64,000 nt of DNA, taken from assembly GCA_016176335.1 (NCBI GenBank), contig JACOXI010000005.1:62001-126000 (forward strand), read 5' to 3'. Positions 1 through 9,307 of the stretch are shown piece after piece. The stretch is from Candidatus Daviesbacteria bacterium. GTDB lineage: Bacteria; Patescibacteria; Microgenomatia; Daviesbacterales; UBA10151. The notes beneath the pieces are model-generated. The model saw only the letters and a list, made by a program, of their open reading frames with translations, did not search any database and had not been told where the DNA came from. The position numbers were made by a program, and so were the translations under genes. Numbering within the stretch: the first letter of the stretch is position 1; the number at the start of each line of letters is the position of its first letter.

Positions 1-1509
1 TTGGGCCGGCAAAAGCTGAATTAGGCTTAAAGACTGATTTTCAGATAATTTTGGCAATTTCTGTCCTTTTTTCTCCTGTTCTTCTGATTCTTCCCCTTGA
101 TACTTGCTACTAGCTACTTGATACAATTTTAGCCAACCTTCGAATTTAATCACGCTGCCTGTGGCTCTTAATAAATAGCTTTCAGTATTCAGACTCGCTT
201 CGCCCGCCTTTGGCGAGGCTTCGCTGTCAGCTTTCAGACTTTCTGAATCTGTCTGACGACTGACTACTGACGACTGACGACTTGCTATCACATCTACCGT
301 CGTCTGATCCATTACCGCCTCACTCATCTGGCAGGTAACAAACCTTTTCCAAATTAAATCATAAAGTCTTATGTGATCTCTGTTTAATCCCATTTGAGAT
401 TTGACATTTGACATTTGAAATGTGACATTTGTCGGACGTATCGCCTCATGAGCTTCCTGAACATTTTTAGATTTAGACTTAAAAATCCTAGGGTATTTAG
501 GTAGATATGATTTACCAAAAGAGTCTCCAATATATGCCCTGGCTGCTCCAATTGCCCCAGCAGATAAATTTACAGAATCTGTTCTCATGTAAGTGATCAA
601 TCCGTGCTCATACAAAGCTTGCGAGAGCATCATGGTTTTTTTGGCAGACATGCCTAATCTATTTGCGGCTGCTTGCTGTAGAGTGGAGGTGGTAAAAGGC
701 GGAAAGGGGAATCTTCTGACTTCTTTTTGAGTGACTTTGGAAACTACATATTCTGCTTTTTCCAGATTGTTAACATGCCCATTTGCCTCTTCTTTATTTT
801 TTATTTCCAGTTTCTTGCCATTTTGCTCAATGAGGGTAGCAGTAAAAACTTCAGAGCTCTCAATACTTAATTCCACCTCAATTATCCAATATTCTTCCGC
901 TTTAAAAGCTGATATTTCTTTTTCCCGCTCCACAATAAGACGAAGTGCAACAGATTGTACCCTTCCGGCAGACAGTCCTTTTTTTACCTTTGTCCAAAGA
1001 AGTGGAGATAGTTTATAACCCACCAATCTGTCCAAAACTCTTCTGGCCTGCTGCGCATCAACCAGCTTAAGATCAAGTTCGCGGGGGTGCTCAAATGCAT
1101 CTTTGATAGCTTCCTCTGTAATTTCATGAAAAACCACTCTTCTGATTTCTTGTGATTCATTTTTGATTTTTGATTTTTGTTCTGGCTTGCCAGCCCCTGT
1201 TTTGATTTCAGAATTACGAAGTAATTCTGCTATGTGCCAGGCAATGGCTTCACCCTCTCTATCCGGATCTGTTGCCAGCCACAACACTGCCGCTCCTTCT
1301 GCCTCTTTTTTTAATTCATTTACTCTTTTTTTCTTATCCCTCGGGATAATATATTGAGGTTCAAAGTTGTGTTCAATGTCCACACCGAATTCGGATTTTG
1401 GTAAATCCCTGACATGTCCCATTGAGGCTTCTATTTGATACTGGTCGCCCAAAAATTTCTGTAGTGTCCTAGCTTTAGTGGGTGATTCCACAATAACCAA
1501 ATTATTCAT
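1..1509 (-). CDS. topA: DNA topoisomerase I (C-terminus beyond window)
   Basis: Type IA topoisomerase that relaxes negatively supercoiled DNA through a tyrosine-DNA intermediate. The frame was read directly from the complement, with ATG at 1509. The toprim start VIVESPTKA (residues 5-13), the acidic toprim motif TDPDREGEA (residues 80-88) and the active-site motif TYMRTDS, with catalytic Tyr near residue 307, are all visible. About 503 residues are in view; the C-terminal zinc-finger part would lie past base 1. Two stretches are not family-like: 391-432 (six 7-base units, residues about 360-373) and 197-281 (a GC-rich hairpin followed by four TGACGAC-type units, residues about 410-438). Both keep the frame open. 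Identification is very secure. Confidence 0.97.
   Translation of the reverse strand, partial: MNNLVIVESPTKARTLQKFLGDQYQIEASMGHVRDLPKSEFGVDIEHNFEPQYIIPRDKKKRVNELKKEAEGAAVLWLATDPDREGEAIAWHIAELLRNSEIKTGAGKPEQKSKIKNESQEIRRVVFHEITEEAIKDAFEHPRELDLKLVDAQQARRVLDRLVGYKLSPLLWTKVKKGLSAGRVQSVALRLIVEREKEISAFKAEEYWIIEVELSIESSEVFTATLIEQNGKKLEIKNKEEANGHVNNLEKAEYVVSKVTQKEVRRFPFPPFTTSTLQQAAANRLGMSAKKTMMLSQALYEHGLITYMRTDSVNLSAGAIGAARAYIGDSFGKSYLPKYPRIFKSKSKNVQEAHEAIRPTNVTFQMSNVKSQMGLNRDHIRLYDLIWKRFVTCQMSEAVMDQTTVDVIASRQSSVVSRQTDSESLKADSEASPKAGEASLNTESYLLRATGSVIKFEGWLKLYQVASSKYQGEESEEQEKKGQKLPKLSENQSLSLIQLLPAQ
197..219. repeat. 23-bp hairpin repeat inside topA, shared with rplL
   Basis: The topA sense strand reads GCCTCGCCAAAGGCGGGCGA plus AGC, an imperfect palindrome encoding ASPKAGEA. 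Nearly the same 23 bases lie at 45230-45252 in the rplL hinge, in the same frame, encoding ASPSAGEP. Insertion of a mobile or copied hairpin is inferred. Confidence 0.7.
254..281. repeat. Heptamer repeat TGACGAC x4 inside topA
   Basis: Four consecutive 7-base units (TGACGAC, TGACTAC, TGACGAC, TGACGAC) in coding sequence. The same family lies between genes at 17607-17641, 36757-36828 and 49990-50059. Confidence 0.85.
391..432. repeat. Heptamer repeat CATTTGA x6 inside topA
   Basis: Six contiguous 7-base units (CATTTGA, GATTTGA, CATTTGA, CATTTGA, AATGTGA, CATTTGT). Forty-two bases equal 14 codons, so the topA frame is preserved. The insert follows the conserved HEAIRPT motif. Confidence 0.9.
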
Positions 1510-1546
1510 AATATAAACTTTGGGTTAATTGTATATTGCTTGTCAA

Positions 1547-1804
1547 CTACTCAAAATCAGAGTCTAAAACTTGAGGATTAATTTTTTCCAGTTCTTGTTT
1601 TAAATCTGTAGAGGAGTCAAACTTAAAAGTTTTTGGAGCTTGTGGTGGAAGTGGAGTTGGGGTGGGAGAGACAGAAACGTTCTTCAGTCTTCCTAGATTG
1701 GGACTGGTAAGACTTTGCACTGCTTCCTTATTTAATTTGACATAAACTAACACGATTGTTACAGATAATGTCAATAATATGATCAAAAGCAGTTTACGGC
1801 TCAT
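1547..1804 (-). CDS. Small membrane-anchored proline-rich protein
   Basis: 85 residues with no family I recognise. An N-terminal hydrophobic segment (about residues 5-23) is followed by a Ser/Pro/Thr-rich spacer (SVSPTPTPLPPQ) and an acidic tail, which suggests a single-pass envelope protein with an extracytoplasmic domain. It overlaps the upstream gene by 11 bases and so is probably translationally coupled to it and to the Clp-like ATPase. Function unknown. Confidence 0.6.
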   Translation of the reverse strand: MSRKLLLIILLTLSVTIVLVYVKLNKEAVQSLTSPNLGRLKNVSVSPTPTPLPPQAPKTFKFDSSTDLKQELEKINPQVLDSDFE

Positions 1805-2168
1805 CCTCTAATACCTTTCCCACCTCATTTTTAGCTCTTAAAACTTTATTCTTCAAAACCTCTAAACTGTATCTTAACTCATTTTTAGAAGAATACTTCT
1901 GTGCTCGCTGATAAGCTATTGCTTCTGCAGCATAAGTTATCCAATAATCAGCTGATTTTATGGGTGTATCCACTCCCCCAAAAGCCACCCTGGTTTCTGT
2001 AATTCCCTGTCTTCTTCTTACTTCCTCCATAATTGCAGCCAGTCGGGAAACATCATCCTCAAGCCTGCTACAAATTTTTTGATTTACTTCATCCAAGGTA
2101 AACGCATAAACTGGAGACATTGGCAACAACAATAAAAATAAAATAATTACAGGATAAATAATTTTCAT
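1794..2168 (-). CDS. Secreted helical protein of unknown function
   Basis: 124 residues. A clear signal peptide (MKIIYPVIILFLLLLPMSPVYA, likely cut after Ala22) precedes a charged, predominantly helical domain. The start codon overlaps the end of the Clp-like ATPase gene at 2168, indicating coupling in a three-gene unit (ATPase, this gene, the 85-residue protein). No catalytic motif is visible. An envelope partner of the membrane-tethered ATPase is possible but is only inferred from position. Confidence 0.65.
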   Translation of the reverse strand: MKIIYPVIILFLLLLPMSPVYAFTLDEVNQKICSRLEDDVSRLAAIMEEVRRRQGITETRVAFGGVDTPIKSADYWITYAAEAIAYQRAQKYSSKNELRYSLEVLKNKVLRAKNEVGKVLEDEP

Positions 2169-4672
2169 CAGGCTAACATCTCCGCGCCTACTTTAATAAC
2201 TTGCCCTTTAACCATTTTTTCTTGCAAAATTAACTTGGAAAGTTTGCCCTCTAGGGTATCTTGGATTAAACGGCGTAAGGGCCGGGCTCCTAGCACTGGA
2301 TCAAAACCGCGCCTGCCAAGTTCAGCAACCAAGCTTTGATCAAATTGAACCAAATATCCTTTTGTTTTTAGATTATTTTGCAAAGCGGAAAGTTTTAGTG
2401 TAACAATTTTTTCCAAATCTATTTGTGACAAAGGCTTAAATAACACCACCTCATCAAACCTGTTTATAAGCTCGGGTTTGAAAGTTTTTAAAAGTTCATC
2501 GTTAACCTGCCTGTCTATTTCATCCAGAGTGCGACCTTGTTGTAACCCTTGAGCAATGATCAGCGAAGCCACGTTTGATGTGGCAATAATAATGGTATTT
2601 TCAAAATCAATCAGTTTTCCTGCTCCATCAGTTAATCTTCCATCATCCAAAACCTGCAAAAAAAGAGTTAAAACCTTATCATTGGCTTTCTCAAATTCAT
2701 CCAAAAGTAATAAAGCATATGGCCTATTCTTTACAGCCTCCGTCAACAATCCACCCTCACTTGGCCCACCTATTAACCTTACTACAGACTCCGGATTTTG
2801 GTACTCGGACATATCAAATCTTAAAAATGCTCCGGCAGTTTTAAAGTATACATCTGCCAAAGTTTTGGCCAGCTCGGTTTTACCAACTCCTGTCGGTCCT
2901 ACAAATAAAAATGAACCAATTGGTCTGCCGTCCTCGTTCATGCCGGTTGCAGATCTCCTTAAAGCATCAGACACCCCCTTGACTGCTTGCTCCTGACCAA
3001 TCAACCTGTGATGAAGTTCTTGCTCAAAATGCAAAAGCCGAAGTTTATCCACTGTCCCGACTTCCCAAATCGGCACTTTGACCCTGGATGACACAACTTT
3101 CCTGACAATATCTCCTGTTACCCAGCCGTTCACAGATTTTGTCATGGCTTCTTTCAAAACCGAAATTGCGGAATCCGGCAAAACCCGATCATGTACCAAT
3201 TTTTTAGCTAAATCTATGGCAGTTTTTATGGCAATAAAAGAAATTTTGAGTTTATCCGTTCTCTCGGCATTAATACTTCTATATTCCAAAACTTCCAGAG
3301 TTTCCTCATCCGTTGCGGCAGGCATTTCAATTTTTCTAAAAATTCTGGCAAATGAACCATTTTTCTCTAAAATTCTGGAATAATTTTCCGGCTCTGTTGT
3401 GCCTACAAATTGGAAAGTATCGGATTCAAGGTAGGGCTGAAGCAGAGAATATAGATTTAAACTGCTACCAACCTCCCCTACTCCCAACTGGTGAATTTCA
3501 TCAATAACAATAATGATATTTTGGGCAAAAGACACTTCTTCAAAGATATTTTTAATCCTGTCTGCCAGATCGCCTTGGGTGCGCATTCCTGATAAGAGTT
3601 TTGTTAAATCCAAACTGACCACCCTTTTTGTGGCAAGTGATAAAGGTGCATCACCGGCAATGATCATCTTGGCCAAATGCCTTATCAGTGTGGATTTGCC
3701 GCAACCTGCGGGGCCAACCAAAATAACATTCCGACCGGAGGTCTGCGATAAAATATTTACCACCTCGGAAACAACAGACGAAGATCTGACAAATCTGGCG
3801 CTTGTTTCTTTGCTGACCAACTTTGTCAAATCATCTCCCACCACATCCAAAGCAGGAGTAGGCACCCCAAGCCAGCCCCTGTTCACCCCTTTTAAGTGAC
3901 GTACGCTGAAATCATCATCCCAAATCCACACTTTTCTCCAAAATTCCCTCTTTCTTTCCAAATAATATAGGGCTCCCAAAAAATCTGCCGGTTTTAGATC
4001 AAGTTTTAAAAGGGCATTTTCAATATTGGGAACATCTAAAATAGCCGCTACAAAAAAATGTCTTGGGCCAATATGTGCGCTGCCAATCTTTTTTGCATAC
4101 TCAAATGCACTTCTGCCTGTTTTCTCCGGGTTACTGATCTCAAATTGTGGAAGGCTCTGAAGTTGCAGCTCTAAATTTGCCAGAAGATCCAAAACTTCTC
4201 TTCGAGCTAACAGCTTTTTTAATGTTAGGTCCTGACTTTTAACTGATGCCGCATCCCAAAAACTATCATTTGCGATCTGCCAGACTTTTTTATGTGGTAG
4301 AGAACTGATCTGAATTATAAAAAGACCTACTCCCGATAAAAAAATAATTCTGCTTAAAAATGGCGGCGTATCCAAAATGGCCAAAACCGGCAAGGACAAC
4401 CAATATCCGGCTATGGCCAAAAGAACGATAGTTGCGATGATAAATGCAAATAAACCTATTAGAATCCGCAGAGTGCGGAAGAGAAAACTTAAGAATCTAC
4501 CCACAAAGGTGGAATCATGAAAAAGAGGAACAAACAAGAGCCGCATCATGAGCTTTACCGCCAAATCTTCTTCCAGATAAAGCATCAAATTCTTCCATGT
4601 CCGAACAAAAAACTGTATACCTTCAGGATACCAAAACTCGATTAAATATACGGGCAGTTTCAAGTATTTCAT
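2168..4672 (-). CDS. Membrane-anchored ClpB/ClpC-type double AAA+ ATPase
   Basis: 834-residue Hsp100-family unfoldase. The N-terminus is unusual: an approximately 60-residue lead is followed by two hydrophobic segments (about residues 66-90 and 105-125), absent from soluble ClpB/ClpC. A Clp_N-like helical repeat (SAHIGPRHFFVAAIL) follows. The first AAA module has Walker A GPAGCGKST (about residue 319) and Walker B IIIVIDEIHQ. The second has GPTGVGKTE (about residue 588), LLLLDEFEKA and the sensor region FKPELINRFDEVVLF, then a D2-small domain. I see no (I/L/V)GF tripeptide in the D2 loop, so docking to ClpP is doubtful and a disaggregase-like role at the membrane is more likely. It heads a coupled unit with two envelope proteins. 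Confidence 0.9.
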   Translation of the reverse strand: MKYLKLPVYLIEFWYPEGIQFFVRTWKNLMLYLEEDLAVKLMMRLLFVPLFHDSTFVGRFLSFLFRTLRILIGLFAFIIATIVLLAIAGYWLSLPVLAILDTPPFLSRIIFLSGVGLFIIQISSLPHKKVWQIANDSFWDAASVKSQDLTLKKLLARREVLDLLANLELQLQSLPQFEISNPEKTGRSAFEYAKKIGSAHIGPRHFFVAAILDVPNIENALLKLDLKPADFLGALYYLERKREFWRKVWIWDDDFSVRHLKGVNRGWLGVPTPALDVVGDDLTKLVSKETSARFVRSSSVVSEVVNILSQTSGRNVILVGPAGCGKSTLIRHLAKMIIAGDAPLSLATKRVVSLDLTKLLSGMRTQGDLADRIKNIFEEVSFAQNIIIVIDEIHQLGVGEVGSSLNLYSLLQPYLESDTFQFVGTTEPENYSRILEKNGSFARIFRKIEMPAATDEETLEVLEYRSINAERTDKLKISFIAIKTAIDLAKKLVHDRVLPDSAISVLKEAMTKSVNGWVTGDIVRKVVSSRVKVPIWEVGTVDKLRLLHFEQELHHRLIGQEQAVKGVSDALRRSATGMNEDGRPIGSFLFVGPTGVGKTELAKTLADVYFKTAGAFLRFDMSEYQNPESVVRLIGGPSEGGLLTEAVKNRPYALLLLDEFEKANDKVLTLFLQVLDDGRLTDGAGKLIDFENTIIIATSNVASLIIAQGLQQGRTLDEIDRQVNDELLKTFKPELINRFDEVVLFKPLSQIDLEKIVTLKLSALQNNLKTKGYLVQFDQSLVAELGRRGFDPVLGARPLRRLIQDTLEGKLSKLILQEKMVKGQVIKVGAEMLA

Positions 4673-4678
4673 ACTCCA

Positions 4679-5038
4679 CTACTTCGCTCTCACAAAATTA
4701 CCATCAATATCAAGTTCCACAAAATGCTTTGCACTGCCTTCAACATATGCGGAGCATTGATTTTCCAAAAGATCATCAATCGCTTTTCGGGGCCGGTGTA
4801 CAATATCAACTACCCAACCGGGCATTAAGGCATTAGACAAACAAGGACCGTTTGAAAAATCCTCCCCTCTCATTTTTTTCTGATTATAAAAGTATTTTGC
4901 CTGATTTATGGCGGTATCAAGTTCCCTCTTTGGGACCACCTCCGAAGAGCCGATATTAAATACCAAAGTGAGATAGGCTGTCAGCAGGATCACTATTAAA
5001 GCCAGGATAAAGACAATTCTTTTGGGCATCAACTTCAT
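4679..5038 (-). CDS. Single-pass membrane protein of unknown function
   Basis: 119 residues from ATG 5038, just past the dprA stop at 5043. A longer frame from 5092 would overlap dprA by 50 bases and is less likely. A short basic lead (MKLMPKR) and one transmembrane helix (about residues 7-26) precede a small extracytoplasmic domain with two cysteines (NGPCLSNALMPGW and ENQCSAYV) that could form a disulfide. No family recognised. It lies in line between dprA and the Clp-like ATPase. Confidence 0.6.
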   Translation of the reverse strand: MKLMPKRIVFILALIVILLTAYLTLVFNIGSSEVVPKRELDTAINQAKYFYNQKKMRGEDFSNGPCLSNALMPGWVVDIVHRPRKAIDDLLENQCSAYVEGSAKHFVELDIDGNFVRAK

Positions 5039-5042
5039 TATC

Positions 5043-6125
5043 TCATATTCTGCAATATGTCCCGTTACCCAAGTTTTGCACCAAACCCGCAATCTCCATT
5101 TTTAATAGTGTGCCGGAAACTTGCGCAGCAGACATTTTTAAATTTCTGCAAATCTCATCCATATGCAATTGTTCATTTCCCAAATACTCCAAAATCTTCT
5201 TCTCCTCTTCTGAAAGATTAACATCATTTGTATTTTTGATATTTGAATTTTGATTTTGTTTGAAACCCATTTCCTCCAAAATCTCTTGAGGGTCAAAAAT
5301 GGGCCTTGCCCCTTCTTTCATTAAATCTACCGGGCCGCGGGATAAAGTGGATGTGACAGGACCCGGCACTGCAAAAACTTCCCTTCCTTGCTCCAAAGCT
5401 ATACGAGCCGTAATTAACGAACCGGAATCTTCTGCTGCCTCAACCACTAAAACTCCCAAAGACAGTCCTGAAATAATTCTGTTTCTTGCGGGAAAATTGC
5501 CAGGCATTGACGGGTAATCAGGCGGAAATTCGGATAGTACTAATCCCCCTCTATCAATGATTCTCTCCGCCAGAGACCTGTTTTCCGGAGGGTAGATATT
5601 TTTCAACCCTCCCCCCAAAACAGCGATAGTCCTGCCTCCAGCTCTGATTGTTGATAAATGTGCTTCCGCATCTATCCCTCTTGCCAGTCCCGAAACAATA
5701 GTTAGCCCCCCGTCAACCAACCTTTTAACAAACTGCTCTGTCACTGCCCGGCCATAGCCTGTGATCTTTCTTGTTCCCACAACAGCGATAGCTTTTTCAT
5801 CCTTTTTAATCTGCCCTTTATAATAAATCACGACCGGCGGATCATAAATTTGTTTTAATAGGTACGGATAGTGTTCATCAAAAATAGTCAACCAGGAAAT
5901 GCCTGCTTTCTTAATAGACTCTGCATAAAGGGCAGGGTCAAGTTTCCTCCTCTCTGCTGCCAGAAGATCCGCTACATTTTGCGGTATTCCAATTTCCCTA
6001 ATCACTCCAATATTTGCCTCCCAGGCAAGGCGCGGATCTTTAAAATAATTTAAAATAGCCTTAAGCCTGATTGGCCCCAGCCCATCTATGGAATGAAGAG
6101 CCAGAAGATACGGAATGTTTCCCAT
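5043..6125 (-). CDS. dprA: DNA processing protein DprA
   Basis: 360 residues. DprA binds incoming single-stranded DNA and loads RecA during natural transformation. Visible features: an N-terminal helix-hairpin-helix-like region (LHSIDGLGPIRLKAIL), a Rossmann-fold core with AVVGTRKITGYGR, GLARGIDAEAH, AVLGGGLKNIYPPEN, LSEFPP and NFPARNRIISGLS, and a C-terminal winged-helix region. The linker between core and C-terminal domain contains period-7 repeat DNA (5226-5260, encoding QNQNSNIKNTN). Together with comEC and comEA at 57.7-59.3 kb this supports DNA uptake in this organism. Confidence 0.95.
   Translation of the reverse strand: MGNIPYLLALHSIDGLGPIRLKAILNYFKDPRLAWEANIGVIREIGIPQNVADLLAAERRKLDPALYAESIKKAGISWLTIFDEHYPYLLKQIYDPPVVIYYKGQIKKDEKAIAVVGTRKITGYGRAVTEQFVKRLVDGGLTIVSGLARGIDAEAHLSTIRAGGRTIAVLGGGLKNIYPPENRSLAERIIDRGGLVLSEFPPDYPSMPGNFPARNRIISGLSLGVLVVEAAEDSGSLITARIALEQGREVFAVPGPVTSTLSRGPVDLMKEGARPIFDPQEILEEMGFKQNQNSNIKNTNDVNLSEEEKKILEYLGNEQLHMDEICRNLKMSAAQVSGTLLKMEIAGLVQNLGNGTYCRI
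5226..5260. repeat. Heptamer repeat inside dprA linker
   Basis: Degenerate 7-base units on the plus strand (CATTTGT, TTTTTGA, TATTTGA, ATTTTGA, TTTTGTT). They encode an Asn/Gln/Lys-rich linker between two DprA domains. Confidence 0.75.
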
Positions 6126-6153
6126 GATAATTACCTCTATGGTAACATAACAG

Positions 6154-8028
6154 TTATTCCCCTAAAGTGTGACCTGAATTAGTTGCTTGGGTATATACAT
6201 CCTGGATCAGTTTATTTTTATCAGGAGAAAAATACCAGCGGAAAGTTTCTTTAACAACAGGTGCGGCAACAGATGAACCCTCCCCTCCTCCTTCTATTAA
6301 AACCGTCATTGCTATTTTGGGGTTATCGGAGGGGCCGTATCCTGTATACCATGCATGAACCCTATTTTTTGGGTCGCCAAACTCCGCTGTGCCAGTTTTT
6401 CCCGCGGTGGGAATGGGAAAAGTAAAAAACGGCCATGCTGTTCCCCCATTTCTTGTAACCAGATTTAATCCTTGTCGAATAAGTTCAATTTTATCCGAAG
6501 ATATAATATCCGAAACCAACACTTTTGGTTTATATTCAAAAACAACTTGCTCGCCCTTGACAATTTTTTCCACCAGTTGCGGTTTGTATAAGATCCCGTC
6601 TGAAGCAACAAAAGATGTGATCCCTAAAATTTGCAAAGGAGTTGTCAGCACAAATCCCTGCCCTATTGCCATATGTAAGGTATCCCCGGGATACCAAACT
6701 TCTCCAATAGTTTGCCTTTTCCAGGCATCTTCAGGCACTAAACCTGTTTCTTCGGAAGGAAGATCTATGTCCAGTCTTCCACCCAATCTCAATTTCTTGG
6801 ACCAATCAACCAAAGCTTTCTCTCCAATTAACCTTCCCACCTCATAAAAGTAAGTATCATTTGACCTTTGCAGAGCTTTAATAAGATTGACCGGCCCTTC
6901 TGTTCTGCCGTATTGATTGAAGTACCAGTTGGTAAATCTAAAAGTCCCCAAATACAAAACACCGTTGTCTACAAATATTGTTTGGGGAGTAATTTTGGAA
7001 GATGCGAGGGCGGCAAGAGATGACACAATCTTGTATGTTGAGCCCGGCGGATAAGTTCCAGCAATGCTTCTGTTTAGAACCGGTGAATCTTTTTGGTTTA
7101 AAATCTGGAGAATACTGCTTTCGTCTGTGGGGTTGGTAAAATTATTAGGATCAAAGGTGGGGAAAGAAACCAAGGATAAGATTTTGCCACTTTTCGGATC
7201 CTCTGCCAAAGCTGCAGCACAACAACTACCCACCTTTGCCAGTGTGTTTTTGGTTAACTCAAAAACTTGATCCTGTAACTGCGCATCAATTGTCAGATAA
7301 ACGTTTTGTCCGGGGGTAGGAAGTTCTATACGCAGCGTCCGCAATTTCGATCCCCTAGATTCAACCTCAACAATCTCTCCGCCATCTACTCCTTTTAAAA
7401 CTTTTTCATATTGCGCTTCAATCCCGCTTTTTCCAATTCTATCTCCCAATTTGTAACCTTGAAACTGATCACTTGTTAATTGCTCCTGGGAAATTTCACC
7501 CACATAACCTAGAACGTGAGCCATTCTTTCACCCTGCGGGTAGGTTCTAACATTATCTATTTCCAAATTTTGCGCCCTCGGGTCGTTTTTAACCTCCAAT
7601 TCCAAAGCCTGCTCTCTTGTGATCAGCCTTGTTTTCTTACTCTGTTCATCAAACAGCCTAAAAGCAGGGGAGTTGGCTGCCAAAACTCTGCCTTCCCTAT
7701 CAAAGATCACTCCTCTGGGCGCGTGAATTATGCGGATTTGAATCCTGTTACCGTCTGCCAAACTTCTATTGGCTTCGCCCTTCACAATTTGTAAATTAAA
7801 CATTTTCAAAAAAAGGGTAAAAAATATTACCAGACTGATTGCGGCAAGTACCGCAACACGCCAACCGCTGTTCGAATTTAAACCTACCCCTTTATATTCA
7901 AAATTAGGTATTAGTGAATCTATCCAGTCCGCCCCAGTGTGGTTATTTTTAGAATAGGTGCGTTTGCCGGCTATTTTGGAAATCTCATCTGAAAATCCCA
8001 AGCCCAAGCTTTTCCTTTTTTTGATCAT
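6154..8028 (-). CDS. mrdA: Penicillin-binding protein 2, elongasome transpeptidase
   Basis: Class B PBP that cross-links peptidoglycan during side-wall growth. I place the start at ATG 8028, which overlaps the mreD stop as ATGA; an in-frame ATG at 8073 would overrun mreD. From 8028 there are 624 residues: an about 60-residue basic cytoplasmic lead, one transmembrane segment (VAVLAAISLVIFFTLFLKMF), a dimerisation domain (HAPRGVIFDREGRVLA), then the transpeptidase with SxxK (PPGSTYK, Ser about 330), SxN (RSNDTY) and KTG (GKTGTAEF, about 542). The order mreC-mreD-mrdA is the classic elongasome arrangement, here lacking an adjacent mreB. Confidence 0.93.
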   Translation of the reverse strand: MIKKRKSLGLGFSDEISKIAGKRTYSKNNHTGADWIDSLIPNFEYKGVGLNSNSGWRVAVLAAISLVIFFTLFLKMFNLQIVKGEANRSLADGNRIQIRIIHAPRGVIFDREGRVLAANSPAFRLFDEQSKKTRLITREQALELEVKNDPRAQNLEIDNVRTYPQGERMAHVLGYVGEISQEQLTSDQFQGYKLGDRIGKSGIEAQYEKVLKGVDGGEIVEVESRGSKLRTLRIELPTPGQNVYLTIDAQLQDQVFELTKNTLAKVGSCCAAALAEDPKSGKILSLVSFPTFDPNNFTNPTDESSILQILNQKDSPVLNRSIAGTYPPGSTYKIVSSLAALASSKITPQTIFVDNGVLYLGTFRFTNWYFNQYGRTEGPVNLIKALQRSNDTYFYEVGRLIGEKALVDWSKKLRLGGRLDIDLPSEETGLVPEDAWKRQTIGEVWYPGDTLHMAIGQGFVLTTPLQILGITSFVASDGILYKPQLVEKIVKGEQVVFEYKPKVLVSDIISSDKIELIRQGLNLVTRNGGTAWPFFTFPIPTAGKTGTAEFGDPKNRVHAWYTGYGPSDNPKIAMTVLIEGGGEGSSVAAPVVKETFRWYFSPDKNKLIQDVYTQATNSGHTLGE

Positions 8029-8471
8029 ACCTTCAGCTTGATATCTGCTCTTACGATAAATCTTTCCTCCCAAAGTCGAATTAAATATAAAATCGGCAAA
8101 GATATAATACTTTCAATCAAAATTCTGGGGAAAATTTGGATAGTTTGTTGCAAAAGAAAGACATTGGTAATTTGGTTTGCGGAAAGCAGTACAAACACAA
8201 GCGGAATTAAACTTACTGAATTTCCTGCCAGTCTGGATTTGGAAAGCACTTGAGTGATCTGAATAAGAATTAAATATAAGACACTTTTAACACCGATCAA
8301 AGTAAGGGTCAGGTGCGATATTAAAAGACCAAATAAAAAAGCAAGGTATAAATTTTCCTTGCCGGTTTTAATATAAGCTCTGCAGATTAAAATTATTAAA
8401 AGCAAATCTAAAGGCAGAAGAGTAGTCTGAATAAATGCGGCAATAATTAAAACAATAATTAAAGTCTTCAT
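8025..8471 (-). CDS. mreD: Rod shape-determining membrane protein MreD
   Basis: 148 residues, strongly hydrophobic with about five membrane segments and little else, which is the usual MreD profile. MreD links MreC to the PBP2/RodA synthase. The assignment rests mainly on size, topology and position between mreC and PBP2; the primary sequence of this family is poorly conserved. It is separated from mreC by one base and overlaps PBP2 by four. Confidence 0.8.
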   Translation of the reverse strand: MKTLIIVLIIAAFIQTTLLPLDLLLIILICRAYIKTGKENLYLAFLFGLLISHLTLTLIGVKSVLYLILIQITQVLSKSRLAGNSVSLIPLVFVLLSANQITNVFLLQQTIQIFPRILIESIISLPILYLIRLWEERFIVRADIKLKV

Positions 8472-8472
8472 G

Positions 8473-9261
8473 TTACTCCCCTATTACAAACACTAACTCC
8501 AGATCCCTGATATCAAAAATCTGTTCTACTTTTGCCTGTTTGAAGATCTCATTCTCTCTGCTTAAAACTTCTTTTACCCTGCCTAAAATTAATCCTCTTG
8601 GTAAAAATCCTTCCGTTCCTTCGGAATAAACCAAATCCCCCACAGTAATTTCTTCCTCATGCAAAATTTTATCCATCAAGAGGTCTGTTCCAAACTGGCC
8701 CAACAAAACACCTTTAGCCCGTCTTTCTTTCCCGATGGAAAAAGCGGATACTTTTGAATCCGGATCTGTCAGCAGTTGAATTAAACTGGCCTTTTCCGAA
8801 ACCTGAATTATTTTGCCTACATAGTTGTCGTTTACCACCACCGCCTGGTTTTGTGCGACTTTGGAGATTTGCCCTTGATCGATTTTTAAATACCTGCCTA
8901 AACCAATAGGCCTTGCTGCTATCAGATTATAAGTTCCTGCATCAATATACTTTTCCTGTGAGATTTGAGCTTCTGTCTCTGACAGTCTTTTGCGCAAAGT
9001 GGCGTTTTCTGAAAGTAACTCCCCTAATTGTGCCTTTAACGCCTTGTTTTCTTGGGCAGCGAAGCGGGCCAAGAAAACAAAATTTAATTGGCTGATGGAT
9101 TTGTTTGATGACTTATATAAGCCGAAAGATACCGGATTAGTGATATAAAAAGCCCATTGCTTTGGCAAACTTAAAAGATTTAAACTATCAAGTAGTATTA
9201 ATGCCAAAGAGGCAAAAAACAAAATAAGAAAAATTTGTAAGTTGGGGACAGCCTTTATCAT
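8473..9261 (-). CDS. mreC: Rod shape-determining protein MreC
   Basis: 262 residues. A single N-terminal transmembrane helix (about residues 9-27) is followed by a coiled coil (NKALKAQLGELLSENATLRKRL, about 72-105) and the double beta-barrel periplasmic-type domain with ARPIG, VVVNDNYVGKI, LLTDPDSKVSA and DLVYSEGTEGFLPRGLILGRV. MreC scaffolds PBP2 outside the membrane. First gene of the mreC-mreD-mrdA unit, divergent from pyrF. Confidence 0.93.
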   Translation of the reverse strand: MIKAVPNLQIFLILFFASLALILLDSLNLLSLPKQWAFYITNPVSFGLYKSSNKSISQLNFVFLARFAAQENKALKAQLGELLSENATLRKRLSETEAQISQEKYIDAGTYNLIAARPIGLGRYLKIDQGQISKVAQNQAVVVNDNYVGKIIQVSEKASLIQLLTDPDSKVSAFSIGKERRAKGVLLGQFGTDLLMDKILHEEEITVGDLVYSEGTEGFLPRGLILGRVKEVLSRENEIFKQAKVEQIFDIRDLELVFVIGE

Positions 9262-9307
9262 AAGACTGGCTTAATATAACATAATTTTCCCAGGGTGTCT
9301 TTTGGAC

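Noticed and set aside
2168..4672. ClpC partner of ClpP
   Set aside because: No (I/L/V)GF docking tripeptide is visible in the D2 loop and no clpP lies nearby.
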